Part shown: positions 11,730 to 24,290 of the stretch, piece by piece
How the letters are laid out: each line of letters opens with the position of its first letter
How positions within the stretch are numbered: position 1 is the stretch's first letter
Assembly: GCA_036250195.1 (NCBI GenBank)
Contig: JAVHZZ010000006.1
Location: 188,107,850 to 188,171,849, forward strand
Source: Mixophyes australis
Taxonomy: Eukaryota > Chordata > Amphibia > Anura > Limnodynastidae
Direction of reading: 5' to 3'
Length of the DNA stretch: 64,000 bases
The notes under the pieces: model-generated
Seen by the model: only the letters and a program-made list of their open reading frames with translations
Told to the model about the DNA's origin: nothing
Databases searched by the model: none
Program-made: the position numbers and the translations under genes

Positions 11730-14073
11730 CTATTTTTATTGTCAAGCTGGAGGACATGAGGATGTGTTTTTTCATGGCCTTTTTTTTAGTTTCAAGCTGC
11801 CAGATTGAGGGCTATAAATGTATGGGCTTGGCTTTTTTTTCAGGTTCATGTGGTTCCCCAAGTGCCAGCATGCCCTGTCAGCCAGGGGTATGCTGGTGCT
11901 TGTAGTACTACAAGCACCAGCATGCCCAAACTATTAATGACAGCCTGGGCTTGCTGGGACTTGTAGTGCATCAATCCAAAATGGTGTGTTAACTATCAAA
12001 TACTTTTTTATTACCCCACACCCACCACCCAGGTGTGTGGGAAGAACCCAGCCCTGTTCTCAGAGCTGGATACCCCTTGAGGGCGTAGGTGGTGTTGCTT
12101 TTTTTTGTGGACCCCATCTCTCTAGGGATCTAAGAGTGGTTCATTTGATTGTAATTATCTTGGTTTTGCCATGGTGCATCTAGATTGTCCACCAAGCAGT
12201 GATCATGGTACACAGTTACCTTTTGCTGTGGGGAGAACAGGACCAACATTACATTAGGAAAACCTAGGCAGTTGTCTACGGTGCCAAGGGTTAGGCGGCA
12301 CCTAAAACATTAGATGAGTGATATAATGTCATTCATACCAGAGACTTTAATGCACCCCTACATGGAGCGCCGGCCACTGACATGAAGCTTGTGAAGCTGC
12401 CGGCTGCTGGTTCTCCATGTCAGTGTTACACAGGGTGGGGCTTGGCTATGAGCAACGCACTCCCAGTCTGAAGATACCATCCCCACCTACTAATTATATA
12501 TGTGCCTATGTCGCGTGCACATGCATAGTATTCCTGTTTATGGCACTAGTCTATCTGGCCATCATTATGTACTCAATAAACATACTTGCATAGCTATGGG
12601 ATACATTATCTAATTTGGTCTCCTAATCCTGCAATCACATTCCTAACTCTTCTCTCTGTAATCCATGTCATGTTCAATACTGTGCCTTACCTCCTCATAT
12701 TTCCTTCCTTACAACATCCATGAATTAAATTGTATCCTCATTTGTACTAACCACTAATCTAAAAGAACAGGATTCAGCTGTGAAAGCTTATACAAACTCT
12801 GAGAGGACTGATGTGGTTGATGACATCAGCCTTTATGAAGATAACACGTGGCCATGCATCTTATACTATGAGATATAGAGGGATATAGCAATGTTGATAG
12901 GCAAATACAGATTTTAAAATCATGGGGTAGATTATAGACATATGTATATGTCAGATAGCTAGACTGAGAGAAACAAATACTGTATATACATATCCATAAT
13001 ATGCACACCCAGCTGTGTGGCCAGTCAGTGACATGAGTCTCCACAAAGTGTCAAAGTATACTGTACTACTTGCCAAGGTGCGAGACGCTCAGGCGGCTGG
13101 GGAAAGCTGCTGGGGAAAGCTGCCGGGGAGCAGATCATGTAACGATACAATCTGCCGGCCATATGTGCAGCAAATGTTAAGTTTCCAAACAATGGCTGGG
13201 GGTGGAGGGAGATAGAACCAAGGCAGCCAGAATACCAGCCACTCATCATTCCAATTATCAAAAACGGAATGTTTTGACACCAGAACTATTAATTTAATGA
13301 AGTGGAGATGGTGTAACCAGGCTTAGATGACTTGTGACTTTTCAGGCTTTGTGAAACTGCAACTGAGGAAGTCTTTTGGTCACATTATCTGTATCTCATT
13401 CATAGATATACTCAAATTTGTTTCAAAGTGTACTTCCCGAACCATTTTGTCAAATAAGCTCTAGATTTTGAAAATGTGCAATACGTTCTCGAACTTTACA
13501 TAGACATGGAGATAAAACTTTAATGCAAACATTTTAGACAATGTTTGAGCCAGTTTTGAACATGTCAAGTTTATTTAAGCTTAAATGGCTACACTATGTA
13601 GTATGTTTGCCTGTTTTCCATGCAAAATTCAAACTTGAATACAGTAATATTCACTGTTCAAATTTAAGTTCAAAAAGACAACATTTTATATCTCCAACTG
13701 AGCTGAAGCAGTCAAAGTTTGAGACCATTAAATTGGACAAATTTAGAATTGGTTTGAATAATTTGATTATGTTGCCAAATCGATAATTTTTAATAAGTGT
13801 CGCAGGTTTTAAAATTTTGGCTCTAGAAGTGTCCCTCAATAACTGCACAATACCAAGCCTTTCTGTGCATGTTAGATGGTCTTACAGTCTATTCTCATTC
13901 TATAGGCTTTGAATGTTGATATTTACTTAAGAGAAACATTTAGAATGCAGAAAACCAACCAATTTGGTGTAATGGTACAATCAGGATGTTATATATTAAC
14001 ACATCACTCATGATACTGGGAGAACATACAAACTACTCCGGAGCAATATCTGTGTGGAGATTGTATGTCCTCC
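11730..14073. other. no gene; probable old repeat in the first 450 bp
   Basis: 11730-12180 reads like dispersed frog repeat sequence, with gccagcatgccctgtcagcc, a perfect hairpin and a cttgctgggacttgtagtgc motif, but I cannot define its ends. The rest (12180-14017) is AT-rich with short uninformative frames. About 14018-14052 (gggagaacatacaaactac) may be an antisense scrap of V-SINE core. Confidence 0.45.
11890..11923. repeat. perfect 34-bp palindrome
   Basis: atgctggtgcttgtagt is followed immediately by its exact reverse complement, with no loop. Neighbouring catgccctgtcagccagggg and gcttgctgggacttgtag motifs suggest it is the centre of a dispersed repeat rather than a terminator or operator. 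Confidence 0.9.
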
Positions 14074-14360
14074 TGTCAGGCGCCGTCCTGCTACTCTGTT
14101 TGGACGAGCGCCTGTCTGTGCCCCCCAGGCAACCAGACGCAATACTTCCGGTCGGTCTGCCGGGTCTCCTGCGCATGCGCGTCCGGTTGCTAGCCAACGC
14201 GATGCTACCCGAGTCTCCGGCGGCGGCCGATGACATTGCCGCCGTCCTCCCTCCTCATTGGTCTCCAATACTATTTAAGGCACTTCCAATCTTCATGTCA
14301 CTGCTAGACAGGGACAGGGGCAGGGCACTATCAGGCCCAACTACCTCAGTAACCGGAGTG
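14074..14360 (+). mobile_element. LTR fragment, Ty3/gypsy type (5' part)
   Basis: Starts tgtcaggcgccgtcctgc, matching the terminal tgtcaggcgccgtctc of the minus-strand LTR that ends at 25336. It is CpG-rich, with a TATA-like ctatttaaggcac near 14270. The typical 3' portion (ggtgaagacctc and a taaca end) is missing, so this is a 3'-truncated copy with no TSD. The end coordinate is approximate. Confidence 0.65.
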
Positions 14361-15157
14361 TAATTTAGGGAAGTTAAGGAATATTTGGTGTAATATTGGT
14401 GTGGCTAATGGAATATAGTGTAGTTTAAAATTATGTTCTTACAGGCACGCACATTCATATAGATTAGCATATTTGCCAACATTTTAAAATGATTTCCAAG
14501 GATACTTTGCTGCTGAGCCTGTTTATCATAGTTGTTTACGTTCCTGCAATGTCCAGGAGTCTTCCAACTTAGACCGACCAGACAATTCTATATAGAGGCA
14601 ATATGATGAGAATTATGTCTCATACTCCCACCCACTTCACTAAACACCTAGCAGAAGAGGCATGGTGACATGAGTTGCGTCATTACACACCTGCCGCTCC
14701 AGTAATGCATGCTTGGGCTTTTATTATAATATTTAATAATATAATTTAATAATAATGTTTAATAATGTAAGTACTGCTATCACATACTTTATTACTTAAC
14801 TCAGTACTACTCAGCATACTTGGTTGAAGGATCAGTGGTACTCACTACCCAGCTGGACTGCAGTATGTTCTTGGGGGGCTCCCTTTTTTTCTGTCATCAG
14901 GTCCCCCCACAGTTGAGAGACTTCCGATTCTTGTGCTGTAATTTTGCCAGCTATGGTTGGCTTGGGGCCCTCCTCTTGTGGAGTTCTCTCATTGCGCATG
15001 TTCCTCTAAAGCTGCCCAGGATGAAGAGGGCAAGATGGCCTATCTGCAGGCATATATCTGCATATCTTTCCCATCAATCAAAGTGGCTGGGGTTTCTGGA
15101 AAATGTAGTTTCCTCAGCAGCTGATAACAGGACCCCAGGGACTGCCCAGGGACATAC
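14361..15157. other. no gene recognised
   Basis: AT-rich to mixed sequence with short TAATA repeats near 14725-14770. One plus-strand frame (14820-15191) runs into the next LTR and has no recognisable motif. Confidence 0.45.
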
Positions 15158-16012
15158 TGTTACGAGTCGTGGCGGTGCCAAACCACCGTGACTTACCAGC
15201 CGCGTCCCGACTTTCATGATGACCGGGACGTCACTTCCGGTGATGTTGTCCCGACTGTCTCCTAGGCAATGGTCAGGATGCCAGCTTCGTTGTAGCGCCA
15301 CGTCCCGGTGTTAGACAGTGCCGGGCGTGTTCGAAGGTTAAGTTAATATTTTCATTAGCCGTTAGGGGCTTGTCTAATTAATAGGAGACTGCTGGTATCA
15401 GGGCTCGCCTCCCTGCCGGTTATAGCGTTCAGTTCCTGGCTGCTGACCTGCTCCTTTCTACTGTGCTTATCCCTGGATTGCTTTCTGTGTATGACCTTTG
15501 GCTTATGTTCCTGGACTTCTGATTATGTGCTCGTGACCCTGACCTTTGCTTGTGACTTGGATACCCTTGTTAGCTGCCGGCCCTGATCTTTGCCTGAACC
15601 TGACTTCGCTGATTGCTCCTGCCTTTGGACCCTGGCTTGTTCCTGACCACGTTGCCTACTGTCATCATCTCCTATTCCTGTGCTGCTGCATTACTCATAA
15701 GCTTGCACTACGTTGAGTTTAAGACCTGGGGACTTCTGAGTACCTGCGAGCATATCTAGCTCTACAGGAAAGGTGGCTGCTATAGCTGAAGACCTCTGCC
15801 GTTAGTTCTGTAAGCTTATGATAATAGCTGATAGCAGGGCCGTAACTAGGGCTGTACGATAGGGGCAACCGCCCAGGGCGCAACGCTGAAGGGGGGCGCA
15901 GTTTAGGAATATTTTAGGTTCATTTGGTTAAAATTGAGGGCTAGGGCGGCGGCATTTGACTTTCTCGCCCCAGGCGCTTGAATTTTAAGTTACGGCTGTG
16001 GTAGTCATAATA
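15158..16012 (+). mobile_element. solo LTR, Ty3/gypsy type, probable TSD catac
   Basis: Starts tgttacgagtcgtggcgg. It shares ctgccggttatagcgttcag (about 15414-15433), repeated tgaccctgacctttg motifs and ctacaggaaaggtggctgct with the LTR at 10792. Flanks are catac at 15153-15157 and 16013-16017. The inferred last two bases are TA rather than CA, and a MITE (about 15836-16000) interrupts the 3' end just before the terminus. No internal retroelement region is present. Confidence 0.75.
15836..16000. mobile_element. small TIR element inside an LTR
   Basis: Left end cagggccgtaactaggg and right end taagttacggctgtg are imperfect inverted termini of a hAT-like CAGGG type. The interior contains a G-rich block and ctagggcggcgg. 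No 8-bp TSD could be read (gctgatag against gtagtcat), so the ends may be slightly off. Confidence 0.6.
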
Positions 16013-16751
16013 CATACCTGCCAGATCTCTCCATACACAGAGATCTGTGAGTATTACATTTACATGGTAACGTATGCTAGGATGTTCTTTATCCATTATA
16101 CTGCTCTGTGCTACCATACATACAAAGGCGGAGGTAATAAAGACTGTACTGAAAGTTATAGTTACCTGAGTGAACCACAGATAGACCAATCTATGTTTCT
16201 TCATAGATTCAGGCTTACCCTTCATACAATAAACTTTGAGTTTGTCATCTGTTTCAGTGAAACCTATCAGTATTCCCTATTGGAAATTATTACATGTAAA
16301 TCCACATCTCTGATTCTCCCCTAAAAATGTTCCCTTCCATCCCTTTATCTCATTTTAATAAACTCACTATGTGGAATAAAATTTTGTTTTGCTTTGTTCT
16401 ACAAAAATAGCGAACCGAAGGCATTCTCCATTCAAGAGGCGCACAGAGTCCAAAAGTGTAAAGCTCACATCAAAGTCCAGCGTATTACAACCTTAGAGCC
16501 TCCCCTCTAATTAAATGATAACTTTCAGATTTTCTCCTACATTACTGCTCAGCCACATTTATGGCTCAAAGTAATCACAAGTGACAATAGGACACCAACA
16601 TTACATGTGCCACTTTTGTGCATTTTAAACTTTGTTATACATTGGGCAAAATGCACTTAGAAATATACTTCTCTGCCAAAGTACAACTGCTTGGAGCAAA
16701 ATTCATCCCATAAAAAGTATCCTCCGCATAGCAAGGAACACCTCTATAATT
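16013..16751. other. no gene recognised
   Basis: AT-rich single-copy-looking sequence with short frames of no recognisable family. Confidence 0.45.
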
Positions 16752-17015
16752 CATACTTGCCAACTTTGGCATCTTTGGGAGTGGGCGTGAGCACGCGAAT
16801 TGTGGCCATTAGGCCAAGCTCCCTGTTAAACGCTACCAATATTGACCTATCACAACAGGGGGTGGGGCCAGGATGACACATTTAGCTCCTCCCCACCCAG
16901 TTCACCAACAAAGAGGACAGGGTGCGAGAGGTTGCCCGTCTCTCCCAGAAGTCCAGGAGAACTCCCAAGAATTCGGAAATCTCCTGGACATTCCAAGAGA
17001 GAGTAGGCAACTATG
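16752..17015. mobile_element. catacttgcc MITE family, copy 1
   Basis: Ends catacttgccaactttgg and gagtaggcaactatg, with flanks ctataatt (16744-16751) and ctataaat (17016-17023), 7/8 identical. The interior has ggtggggccaggatgacac and repeated gaactccc/tctcctgga blocks. Copies 2-4 are at 26064, 28162 and 34862. The 8-bp TSD points to a hAT transposase acting in trans. Confidence 0.82.
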
Positions 17016-17811
17016 CTATAAATGTACACTTTTCACCCTTGATTTAATAACTCAGACTTGCTGCTGAAAATAGAATCTTATTTTCCCCCTACCCTGCAGA
17101 ATCACTTGTGCCAACTCTGTACTTGCAAAGAAACAACCTCCCTCCACCCACATGTGCTTTATAAATGAAGCCAGCTACATGTAAATATGGGGGCTCAGCA
17201 TGACAATCGAGCAGCATATTATTTTACCTCTACTCCTGCGTGGATTTGTTCCTTTGGCTCCCTTACCTTACTTGTGAGACCTGAGAGATGTGAAGGAATA
17301 AGACGTGATAGCATGCTGGTTTTCTCTGCTCTCTCCGAAGCAGAGGGAACATAGAAAAACTAATTTTTTTCTACACTTTCATAATGTTGTAGACTAGACA
17401 CACGATAGTTATCCTCAAAAATGACAGGTCTCCTTTCGAGCTAATGTCTGCGGATTAGAGCAAACTGGAATTGGACTAATCTAAGTTGTTACATATTTAT
17501 GTTCCATATTAAAATACATACGCTAAAATTAGTGTCAGCTGGTCAGCCATAATTAAAAGTGCTAAGCTTCACCGCTCGTAATTTAACATATCATTTATGA
17601 AAACTGGTGTACAGGTACTGCTACAAAAAAGGCGCTGTGTCCCAGTAGCAGCCAATCAGACCTTTCTTTTCATTATCTAACCTGTACTAGAAGAAATACA
17701 TTAGAATTGGATTGGTTACTTTGGGTTACATCAGTTTTATTTGCCGTAACCTGCGCATTAATATCCCCAATTTTATTTCTATCAATTCATGGTCGGCCTT
17801 CTGCTACTTCT
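17016..17811. other. no gene recognised
   Basis: AT-rich sequence without family motifs or clear repeat ends. Confidence 0.45.
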
Positions 17812-18115
17812 CAGGGGTAAACGCAGGATTTGAAGAGGGGGGTTTCCACACCATGCCACCAGTGGGCGTGACCAGCATGCATAGGGGCGTTTCTATCATT
17901 TTAGGCAGTGCTTGACTGCTCTCAAACTCTTTCTATCCCCATAATATACATGGGCAATGCTGCGTGCACTACTGTTAGGTGCACACAGCTCTCCCTTTTC
18001 AAACAGAGCCGTGCAAAGCGGGGACAGGGTCCAGCCACCTCAATTATACAGTGCCCCAGGCTTGGAGGGGTTTTCCAGGCACTAGGAACCCCCTGTCCCC
18101 TCGGTTTGCCTATGC
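17812..18115. repeat. possible GC-rich MITE
   Basis: Starts near caggggtaaacgcaggat and ends near cccctcggtttgcctatg, weakly complementary ends around a moderately GC-rich interior. No TSD was found, so the boundaries and the call are tentative. Confidence 0.35.
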
Positions 18116-19649
18116 TTCTATTGTTAACACCACAACATTTTTCTTACATTGGAAAATATATGGACCTGCTGCTGAAGTGAAGTTAAAGTTTGTTAATCCC
18201 TATGCAACTTTTGGTCTATCACTTATAGCAATGGTGTGTTATAAAATAAGTAGTCTTAATAATCTTAGGCAGCCATACACAGGGCATTCTGGGACTTGTA
18301 GTTAGACAGCCACATGTGGTCATCTTTATGTTGTATAGGCATGTTTTATACATATGTTCTATAGCAGACCTCCTCCAATAAGCTGGGTTATGTGAAAAGT
18401 GCATAGGAGGAGTAATGTGCATTACATCAGATGCTTACCATATGGACAGTGTGAGAATATAATAGTTGACAATATACAGGCTTTATGTGATTTTTTTACA
18501 TGAATAAATATATACACACTACAAAACGGAAATATCACTCCCAACTTCCCACAGATCTTCAAAGTACTTACTACAGATAAACAAATTCACCTTCCATCTT
18601 GGAGACCCCCATCTGGAACGTATTAACTTCTTGAAAGAGCAATGGGAAAATGGGGAGCACATGGAGGTAAACAGGATTACATGTAAACATATTGTCCAGA
18701 CACTACAGTGATTTGGGGAACGAGATGCCTGAATGGTTAATGTAACCAAGATTCTAGCAGCATCTGTCCTGCGTAAAATCCCCTAATTCTGTCACCTTCA
18801 TACATCTGGTATCTTTGGCAGTGAAGGGGTTGACTGACCCTACGAAAATTTCAGTCAAATGAGTCTGCAGGGAAATACACTGAACACCGAGAAGCAGGAA
18901 GAGGAAAGGTTTCATTAGGAAATGGATTGGGAGTTTAGTGTACCTTGATCGGTGACAGTCCCCAGGAACTAGATTTCATATAGTAGGTCCCATATCTTGA
19001 GGGGGATGTATGGGAACAGAAATCACAGCTTTGTCCCCTTTTATTGGATGTGATGGCATAAAATATGTTAAGGGTCCTGCATATACTGCAACTGCTAAAT
19101 CACAGCCCTGCAGCTTAGCTCTATATTAAATATCATCCTATTGTTCACCCTGACTAATCCTCTACATATATTCTTCTTATAACCTTTCCTGATAATCTGC
19201 AGGATCTCACTAAATACCTCCTCATATTGCCAGATATATCCTTTAGGGATAACTAGTGATTATTTTTCCCAAGGACACTTGGAGTTTGCAAATCCTCCCT
19301 TTCCTCCAGGCAAGTACATCAGTGGAAGTACTACCTTGGACATCTTGTACTGTGGACCTCTGCTGGAGAGATTGGAAACTGCATGAAAGCACCTGGCTCA
19401 AATGCAGTGGTAGAACTGACAGCTGGCTCCTAATTGTATAAACACAACACTCATACAGTCAAGAGTTAGTTGTCAATCAGTCAGCATGTGGGATCCCTAC
19501 TCTTCCCACAGTTCTCCTGCAGCATTAAAGGTCACCAGAACACATGAATGCAGGGTACAGTTGTATCACGCAAACAGTAGAGATCTCAGGGGCAAACACA
19601 TATCTTTCACCAGCTGGATTCTACCTTTGGCTAACAAAGCTTTAATATT
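18116..19649. other. no gene recognised
   Basis: AT-rich sequence. A cattctgggacttgtagtt motif at about 18284-18302 occurs in other dispersed repeats of this window. Nothing else is assignable. Confidence 0.45.
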
Positions 19650-20405
19650 CTATGGGCCTGATAAATTAAGGCATGTTTTATAAAAACACATGTAAAACGG
19701 GCATACGTACGTCCGTATTCAACAATCAGCGGATATAAGGATACATCTGTTGCTGAATACAGGTCTAGGTGTGCTCTAATCAAACAGACAATACACTGCA
19801 GAATACGTCCAATACGTAAGTGGAATATATAGTATAAAGTCCCAAAAGGATGCACAGGAAAAAAAATTAAAACTATTAATGGTAATAATATATTAATTAT
19901 TGACAAAACATTAAAAAAAAAAAGGTAACCCCCTATAAAATAATTTGTTTAGAATGTTATGAAGAGCACTCCAAAAACATACAGGTAGGTTAATTGGCTG
20001 CTATAAAAATTTGAAAATAGTCTCTCCCTCTCTGTCTGTCTGTCTCTCTCTCTCTCTGTCTGTGTGTGTGTGTGTGTGTGTGTGCCTATATTAGGGAATT
20101 TAGACTGTAAGCTCCAGTGGGGCAGGGACTGATGTGAATGGGTTCTCTGTACAGCGCTGCGGAATTAGTGGCACTATATAAATAAATAAATGATGATGAT
20201 CATGATGATGATAATATCTACTGTACAAGCTGCTCATGATTGCAAACACATGTTCTAGCATGCGTACACAGCCGTCATCACTAGTAATCGGTACTTACAC
20301 CCGTAGCTGGTGCAAGTAATACGACAGAAAATCACGTACCGTTGAGATGCCAAAAGCTTAAATTGGACGCTGCTGTTTGCGCTCAGGCTTGGCACGCCCT
20401 TACTG
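19650..20405. repeat. unnamed dispersed repeat, copy 1 (with nested V-SINE)
   Basis: Collinear with 22872-23450. Shared blocks in the same order include gaatacaggtctaggt, tataaagtcccaaaag, gcaaacacatgttctagc, catcactagtaat, gtagctggtgcaagt and cacgcccttactgtacattg/cacacccttactgtacattg. V-SINE copy B interrupts it at 19969-20213. It ends abruptly where a CAGGGCTGCC terminus begins at 20406. No coding capacity is visible. Confidence 0.8.
19969..20213 (+). mobile_element. V-SINE copy B, 5'-truncated
   Basis: Starts inside the core at ctccaaaaacatacaggtag, has a CT/GT microsatellite (about 20022-20085), then the tail tagactgtaagctccagtgg and cagcgctgcggaattagtgg, ending in atgatgatgatcatgatgatg. 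The tRNA-like head is missing. It is nested in the dispersed repeat whose uninterrupted version is at 22.9-23.5 kb. Confidence 0.88.
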
Positions 20406-21089
20406 TACATTGACCAGGGCTGCCAAGAGGAATTCAGGGCCCCGGTACAACAAATTCATGGGGCCCCCCTTATAGTCGAGTATGCTATAAAATGTTGTGC
20501 CGGCGCTAAATTTTTGGGGGGTGTGGTCATGCATTTGGGGGCGTGGCAAATGCGCCATTGGGGCATGGCTAACACATCAAAATTACTAGCCTCTCAATTC
20601 GACGGCGTGTCACATATGTCCAAGCACTCCTGACTTTCAGGACATCTGGCACCACAGTGTAGTATACAAAGAATGCAGTGTGTACACAAAGAGTTCAGTC
20701 TTGGCCTGCACCTTACATTGGGCACAACACTCACCAAAAATTGCCATTGTCCCTACTAGAATCACAACATTTCACATACTGTCCTGCTCTCTCCTACCTG
20801 TTCTTCTCACTTTCACCACCTGTGGCTGCATGTTTCTTTAGTTGCGGCTTGTCTGGATCCTGGAATGCTGGGGGCCCTATTTGGAAAAAAATGGCTACAT
20901 TTAGATAATTCCAAACAACCCTGGCGTTAAATCAGTACCACCCACGATTAATAATTAGGCCTTCCTCCAGCTCCAATATTACAATAATGTGCCCCTTCAT
21001 CATCGCCATGCCTTATGATCACACTGCGCCCTCCATGCAGCTTTTGCCCCCTTCACCTGGCTCCCCTTCATCAAACTATACTATGCTCG
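20406..21089. mobile_element. hAT-like element, one end only
   Basis: Begins cagggctgccaagaggaatt, a CAGGG-type terminus, at the sharp break in the preceding repeat. The stretch about 20795-20890 (ccacctgtggctgca, gttgcggcttgtctggatcc, ggccctatttgg) is the reverse complement of about 53087-53165 inside the element at 48727-53579, so the two share an internal block. No opposite terminus or 8-bp TSD was found. The element probably continues through the minisatellite that follows. Confidence 0.55.
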
Positions 21090-22016
21090 CACCCCCCCTC
21101 TTTTTCAATCCCACTGTGCCATGCCTCCCCCCTTTTTAACCCCACTGTGCCATGCTGCACCCTGTTTTTTAACCCCACTGTGCCATGCTGCCCCTGTTTT
21201 TTAACCCCACTGTGACATACACCCCCCTGTTTTTTAACCTCACTGTGCCATGCTGCCCACCTGTTTTTTAACCCCACTGTGACATGCAACCCTGTTTTTT
21301 AACCCCACTGTGCCATGCTGCCTCGTTTTTTAACCCCACTGGGCCATGCCCCCCCATTTTTTAACCCCAGTGTCATGCCGCCACCCGTTTTTAACCCCAC
21401 TGTGCCATGCTGCCCCGTTTTTTAACCCCACTGTGCCATGCCTCCCCCACTTTTTAACCCCACTGTGCCATGCCGCCCCCCCTCGTTTTTTAACCCCACT
21501 GTGCCATGCTGACCCCTGTTTTTTAACCCCAGTGTGCCATGCTGCCCCCCTGTGCCATGCCCCCCTTGTTTTTTAACCCCTCTGTGCTATGCCACCCCAC
21601 GTTTTTTAACCCCTTTATGTCATGCTGCCCCCCCCCCGTTTTTTAACCCCTCTGTGCCATGATGCCCCCCTCATTTTTTAACCCCTCTCTGCCATGCTGC
21701 CCTCCCTCGTTTTTTAACCCCTCTGTGCCATGCTCCCCTCGTTTTTTAACCTCTCTGTGCCATGCCCCCCTAATTTTTTAACCCCTCTGTGCCATGCCCC
21801 CCTCATTTTTTAACCCCTCTGTGCCATGTCCCCTCATTTTTTAACCCCTCTGTGCCATGCGCCCCCCCCCCCATTTTTTAACCCCTCTGTGTCATGCTGC
21901 CCCCCCCAGTTTTTTAACCCCTCTGTGTCATGCTGTCCCCCATTTTTTAACCCCTCTGTGGCCCCCTTGTTTTTTAACCTCTCTGGGCCCCCCTCATTTT
22001 TTAACCCCTCTGTGAC
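21090..22016. repeat. about 31-bp minisatellite, C-rich
   Basis: About 30 units built on ttttttaacccc followed by actgtgccatgctgcccc. First-half units mostly read ccactgtgcc and later ones cctctgtgcc, so the array has two subtypes in blocks. C-runs differ in length between units. Open frames across it on both strands are by-products of the repeat. Confidence 0.95.
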
Positions 22017-22664
22017 AAAAGAAAAAGTGGTAACTTTTTTGTCGCTAATTAGACAATTAAAATGTATCTAAGGTCAAGCTAAATTAACTGATTGATTGAG
22101 AAATGTAATATTGTTTGTTTAACATTATAAAAATGATTTGTTATTATGTCATTAAATAAAATCTATTACTTGAAGGAGATAAACATTAATGCTGATGATT
22201 AATTTATGATGGATGCTGATTGGACAATCAGGATTTAAATACTTCTCCCAAATGAGTGATCTTATGCCTCTGATAACACTACCCCGGCAGTGAAACATAT
22301 CAGGTGATTTTACTAGTCCTCTTCAAATTGCTTGATACAGAGAGAATGATGGAACAGCCATAATATTCCATAGCGCAAGTCATACATCGCTTTTGATTGC
22401 TTCACGATTTTTTGAGGGAAAAATTATGGTGAGCTCCAACACTGATCTCAATTATTATATCTAGCACGATACATCTACAACCAGTGGGACTTCTTACATT
22501 CAGTAAATAATAACTCACCATAAGAACTGTTAATATAATTGCATTCTTCTAACAATCATTTTGGGACTAGTAAATACCTAAAGAAGAGTGCGATAAATAA
22601 ATATTGTTCTGCAATTTAACTTATTATGTTAATGCTACTTTGATATTTACTATCCAGATTTTCA
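22017..22664. other. AT-rich, no gene
   Basis: Follows the minisatellite. No repeat terminus or coding motif identified. Confidence 0.45.
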
Positions 22665-24290
22665 ACCCCTTCTCTTTGCATGTTGTTATGATATATCTCC
22701 GCCTTACATCACCCCAACAATTGCTTGGACATTTCTCTGCATGGCTCCCTCATGTCTTATAGACCAACATCCCACCATCATCTTGGGTGATTTTGACGTC
22801 CCAATTGATTCTCAACATTCTCCTTCTGCTTCAAAATTACTTTCTCTACCCACCTTTCTCTGTCTCTCACTATGGGCCTGATTCAATAAGGCATGCAAAA
22901 AAAAAGTGAATTGCATTTTTTTTTAAACGCACTTAAATTGGGCATATGCATGTCCTATTCAACAAGGAGCGGATCTAAAGATGCGTCGCTTGATGAATAC
23001 AGGTCTAGGTCTGCTCTGGTCTAACAGTCCATACACCACAGGATACGTGCAAAAATATGTACATATGTATAATATAAAGTCCCAAAAGAAGGCACAGAAA
23101 AAAAACCAATTCAATTAATGTCACCTGTTAATATTATAGTCATGAGAAAGCATTAAAATAGTGTTTTTTATTTATTATATACTGTATTTTTTTTTTATAA
23201 AATACATTTATTAGAATGTTCTGAATGACTATTGTACATAAAATGCATTTTTACAGTTGTTTATTTTGCAAACACATGTTCTAGCTTATATACACAGCCG
23301 CCATCACTAGTAATGGGCACTTAAAACACTTACACCCGCCTGTAGCTGGTGCAAGTGATAAGACAGAAAAAAAACTACCTTTGAAATGCCTAGAGCTTTA
23401 ATCAGACATTCCTGCGTACGCCTGAGCCTGGCACACCCTTACTGTACATTGACTACATGCTTACGTAGTCCCTCCCTGTTCCCCCCATGAAATCATAGGC
23501 TGTAGTAAGGGTCATGTGCACTTGAAGATGAATCGGATGCTATTGCATTCACTGGGGTATAGTCCGATTACGGGCATGTGCACAGTGATTTTATGCAAAT
23601 TATGGCACGTACCGACATTTATGTTCCTTAATGTACATGTCAACTTTTCTGCTCATCATTATGGCCACTGCATTGGTTTTGTTTATTTTTTTACTTTTTT
23701 TAGTTACTGATATCTTTAACACTCTTTTCCCTCTCCTTGACTATTACCTCATCGCCCTTTAATCTTTTTTCCACCACTTTAACTCTTTGCACTATAACTC
23801 AACCAAGGCTCCTCAAGAAATCCTTGTTCTATTAATTGTCAACTACTTCCCACATCTCTACAACTTTTTTTCCCCATTTCTGGACTCTTTTGTCCTTTTC
23901 TGGCAGTCCCACAACTTAATCAAAACCTAGCAACAGCCCAGCTACTCTTTCTTCTCAGTGTCTACCACAATCTCAGAGTGGCCTTCAAAAGAAACTAGCT
24001 GATATTAAAAACTTGTACAAACTCTCCCACATGTCAATAGCGATCATTTTGTACATCTTATGACATCCTCAAGTGCTATCTAACATTCCTACCTAAACAC
24101 TGTGAGCACTGCGAAAAATATACATCTCATCATCTCCACTTCTAGTGCAAAATACCTCTTTACATTTAAATGTCTTCTCAAATCTCCCACACCAACCCAT
24201 CCAACCATCATCGATGCCCAAGACTTTGCTCCCTACTTGAAGGACAAGTACACAAAAGTTCTATTTTTTGTCATGTCAACCATCCACACT
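22665..24290 (+). pseudogene. CR1/L2-type LINE fragment (endonuclease to linker)
   Basis: Plus-strand remnant of a LINE ORF. The endonuclease motif ILGDFDVPIDS at about 22780-22812 corresponds to the conserved GDFN block, with Asn replaced by Asp. A dispersed repeat (22872 to about 23700) then interrupts it. From about 23705 the linker resumes, with KLADIKNLYKLS at about 23995-24030 and, in another frame, FKCLLKSPTPTHP and IDAQDFAPYLKDKYTK at about 24160-24265, the region just before the reverse transcriptase in L2/CR1-like elements. The RT domain itself is absent. Stops and frameshifts are frequent. It appears related to the minus-strand LINE at 29.7-33.2 kb. Confidence 0.7.
22872..23700. 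repeat. unnamed dispersed repeat, copy 2 (inside a LINE)
   Basis: Starts tgggcctgattcaataagg and shares ordered blocks with 19650-20405. This copy lacks the SINE and extends past the point where copy 1 is cut (gactacatgcttacgtagtc onward). The right end near 23700 is inferred from where LINE linker sequence resumes. Confidence 0.75.

Noticed and set aside
14018..14052. Antisense V-SINE core scrap
   Set aside because: Only about 20 bases match (gggagaacatacaaactac), too short to call as a separate copy.
21071..22071. Several open frames on both strands in the C-rich array
   Set aside because: They follow the 31-bp unit and have no non-repetitive protein content.
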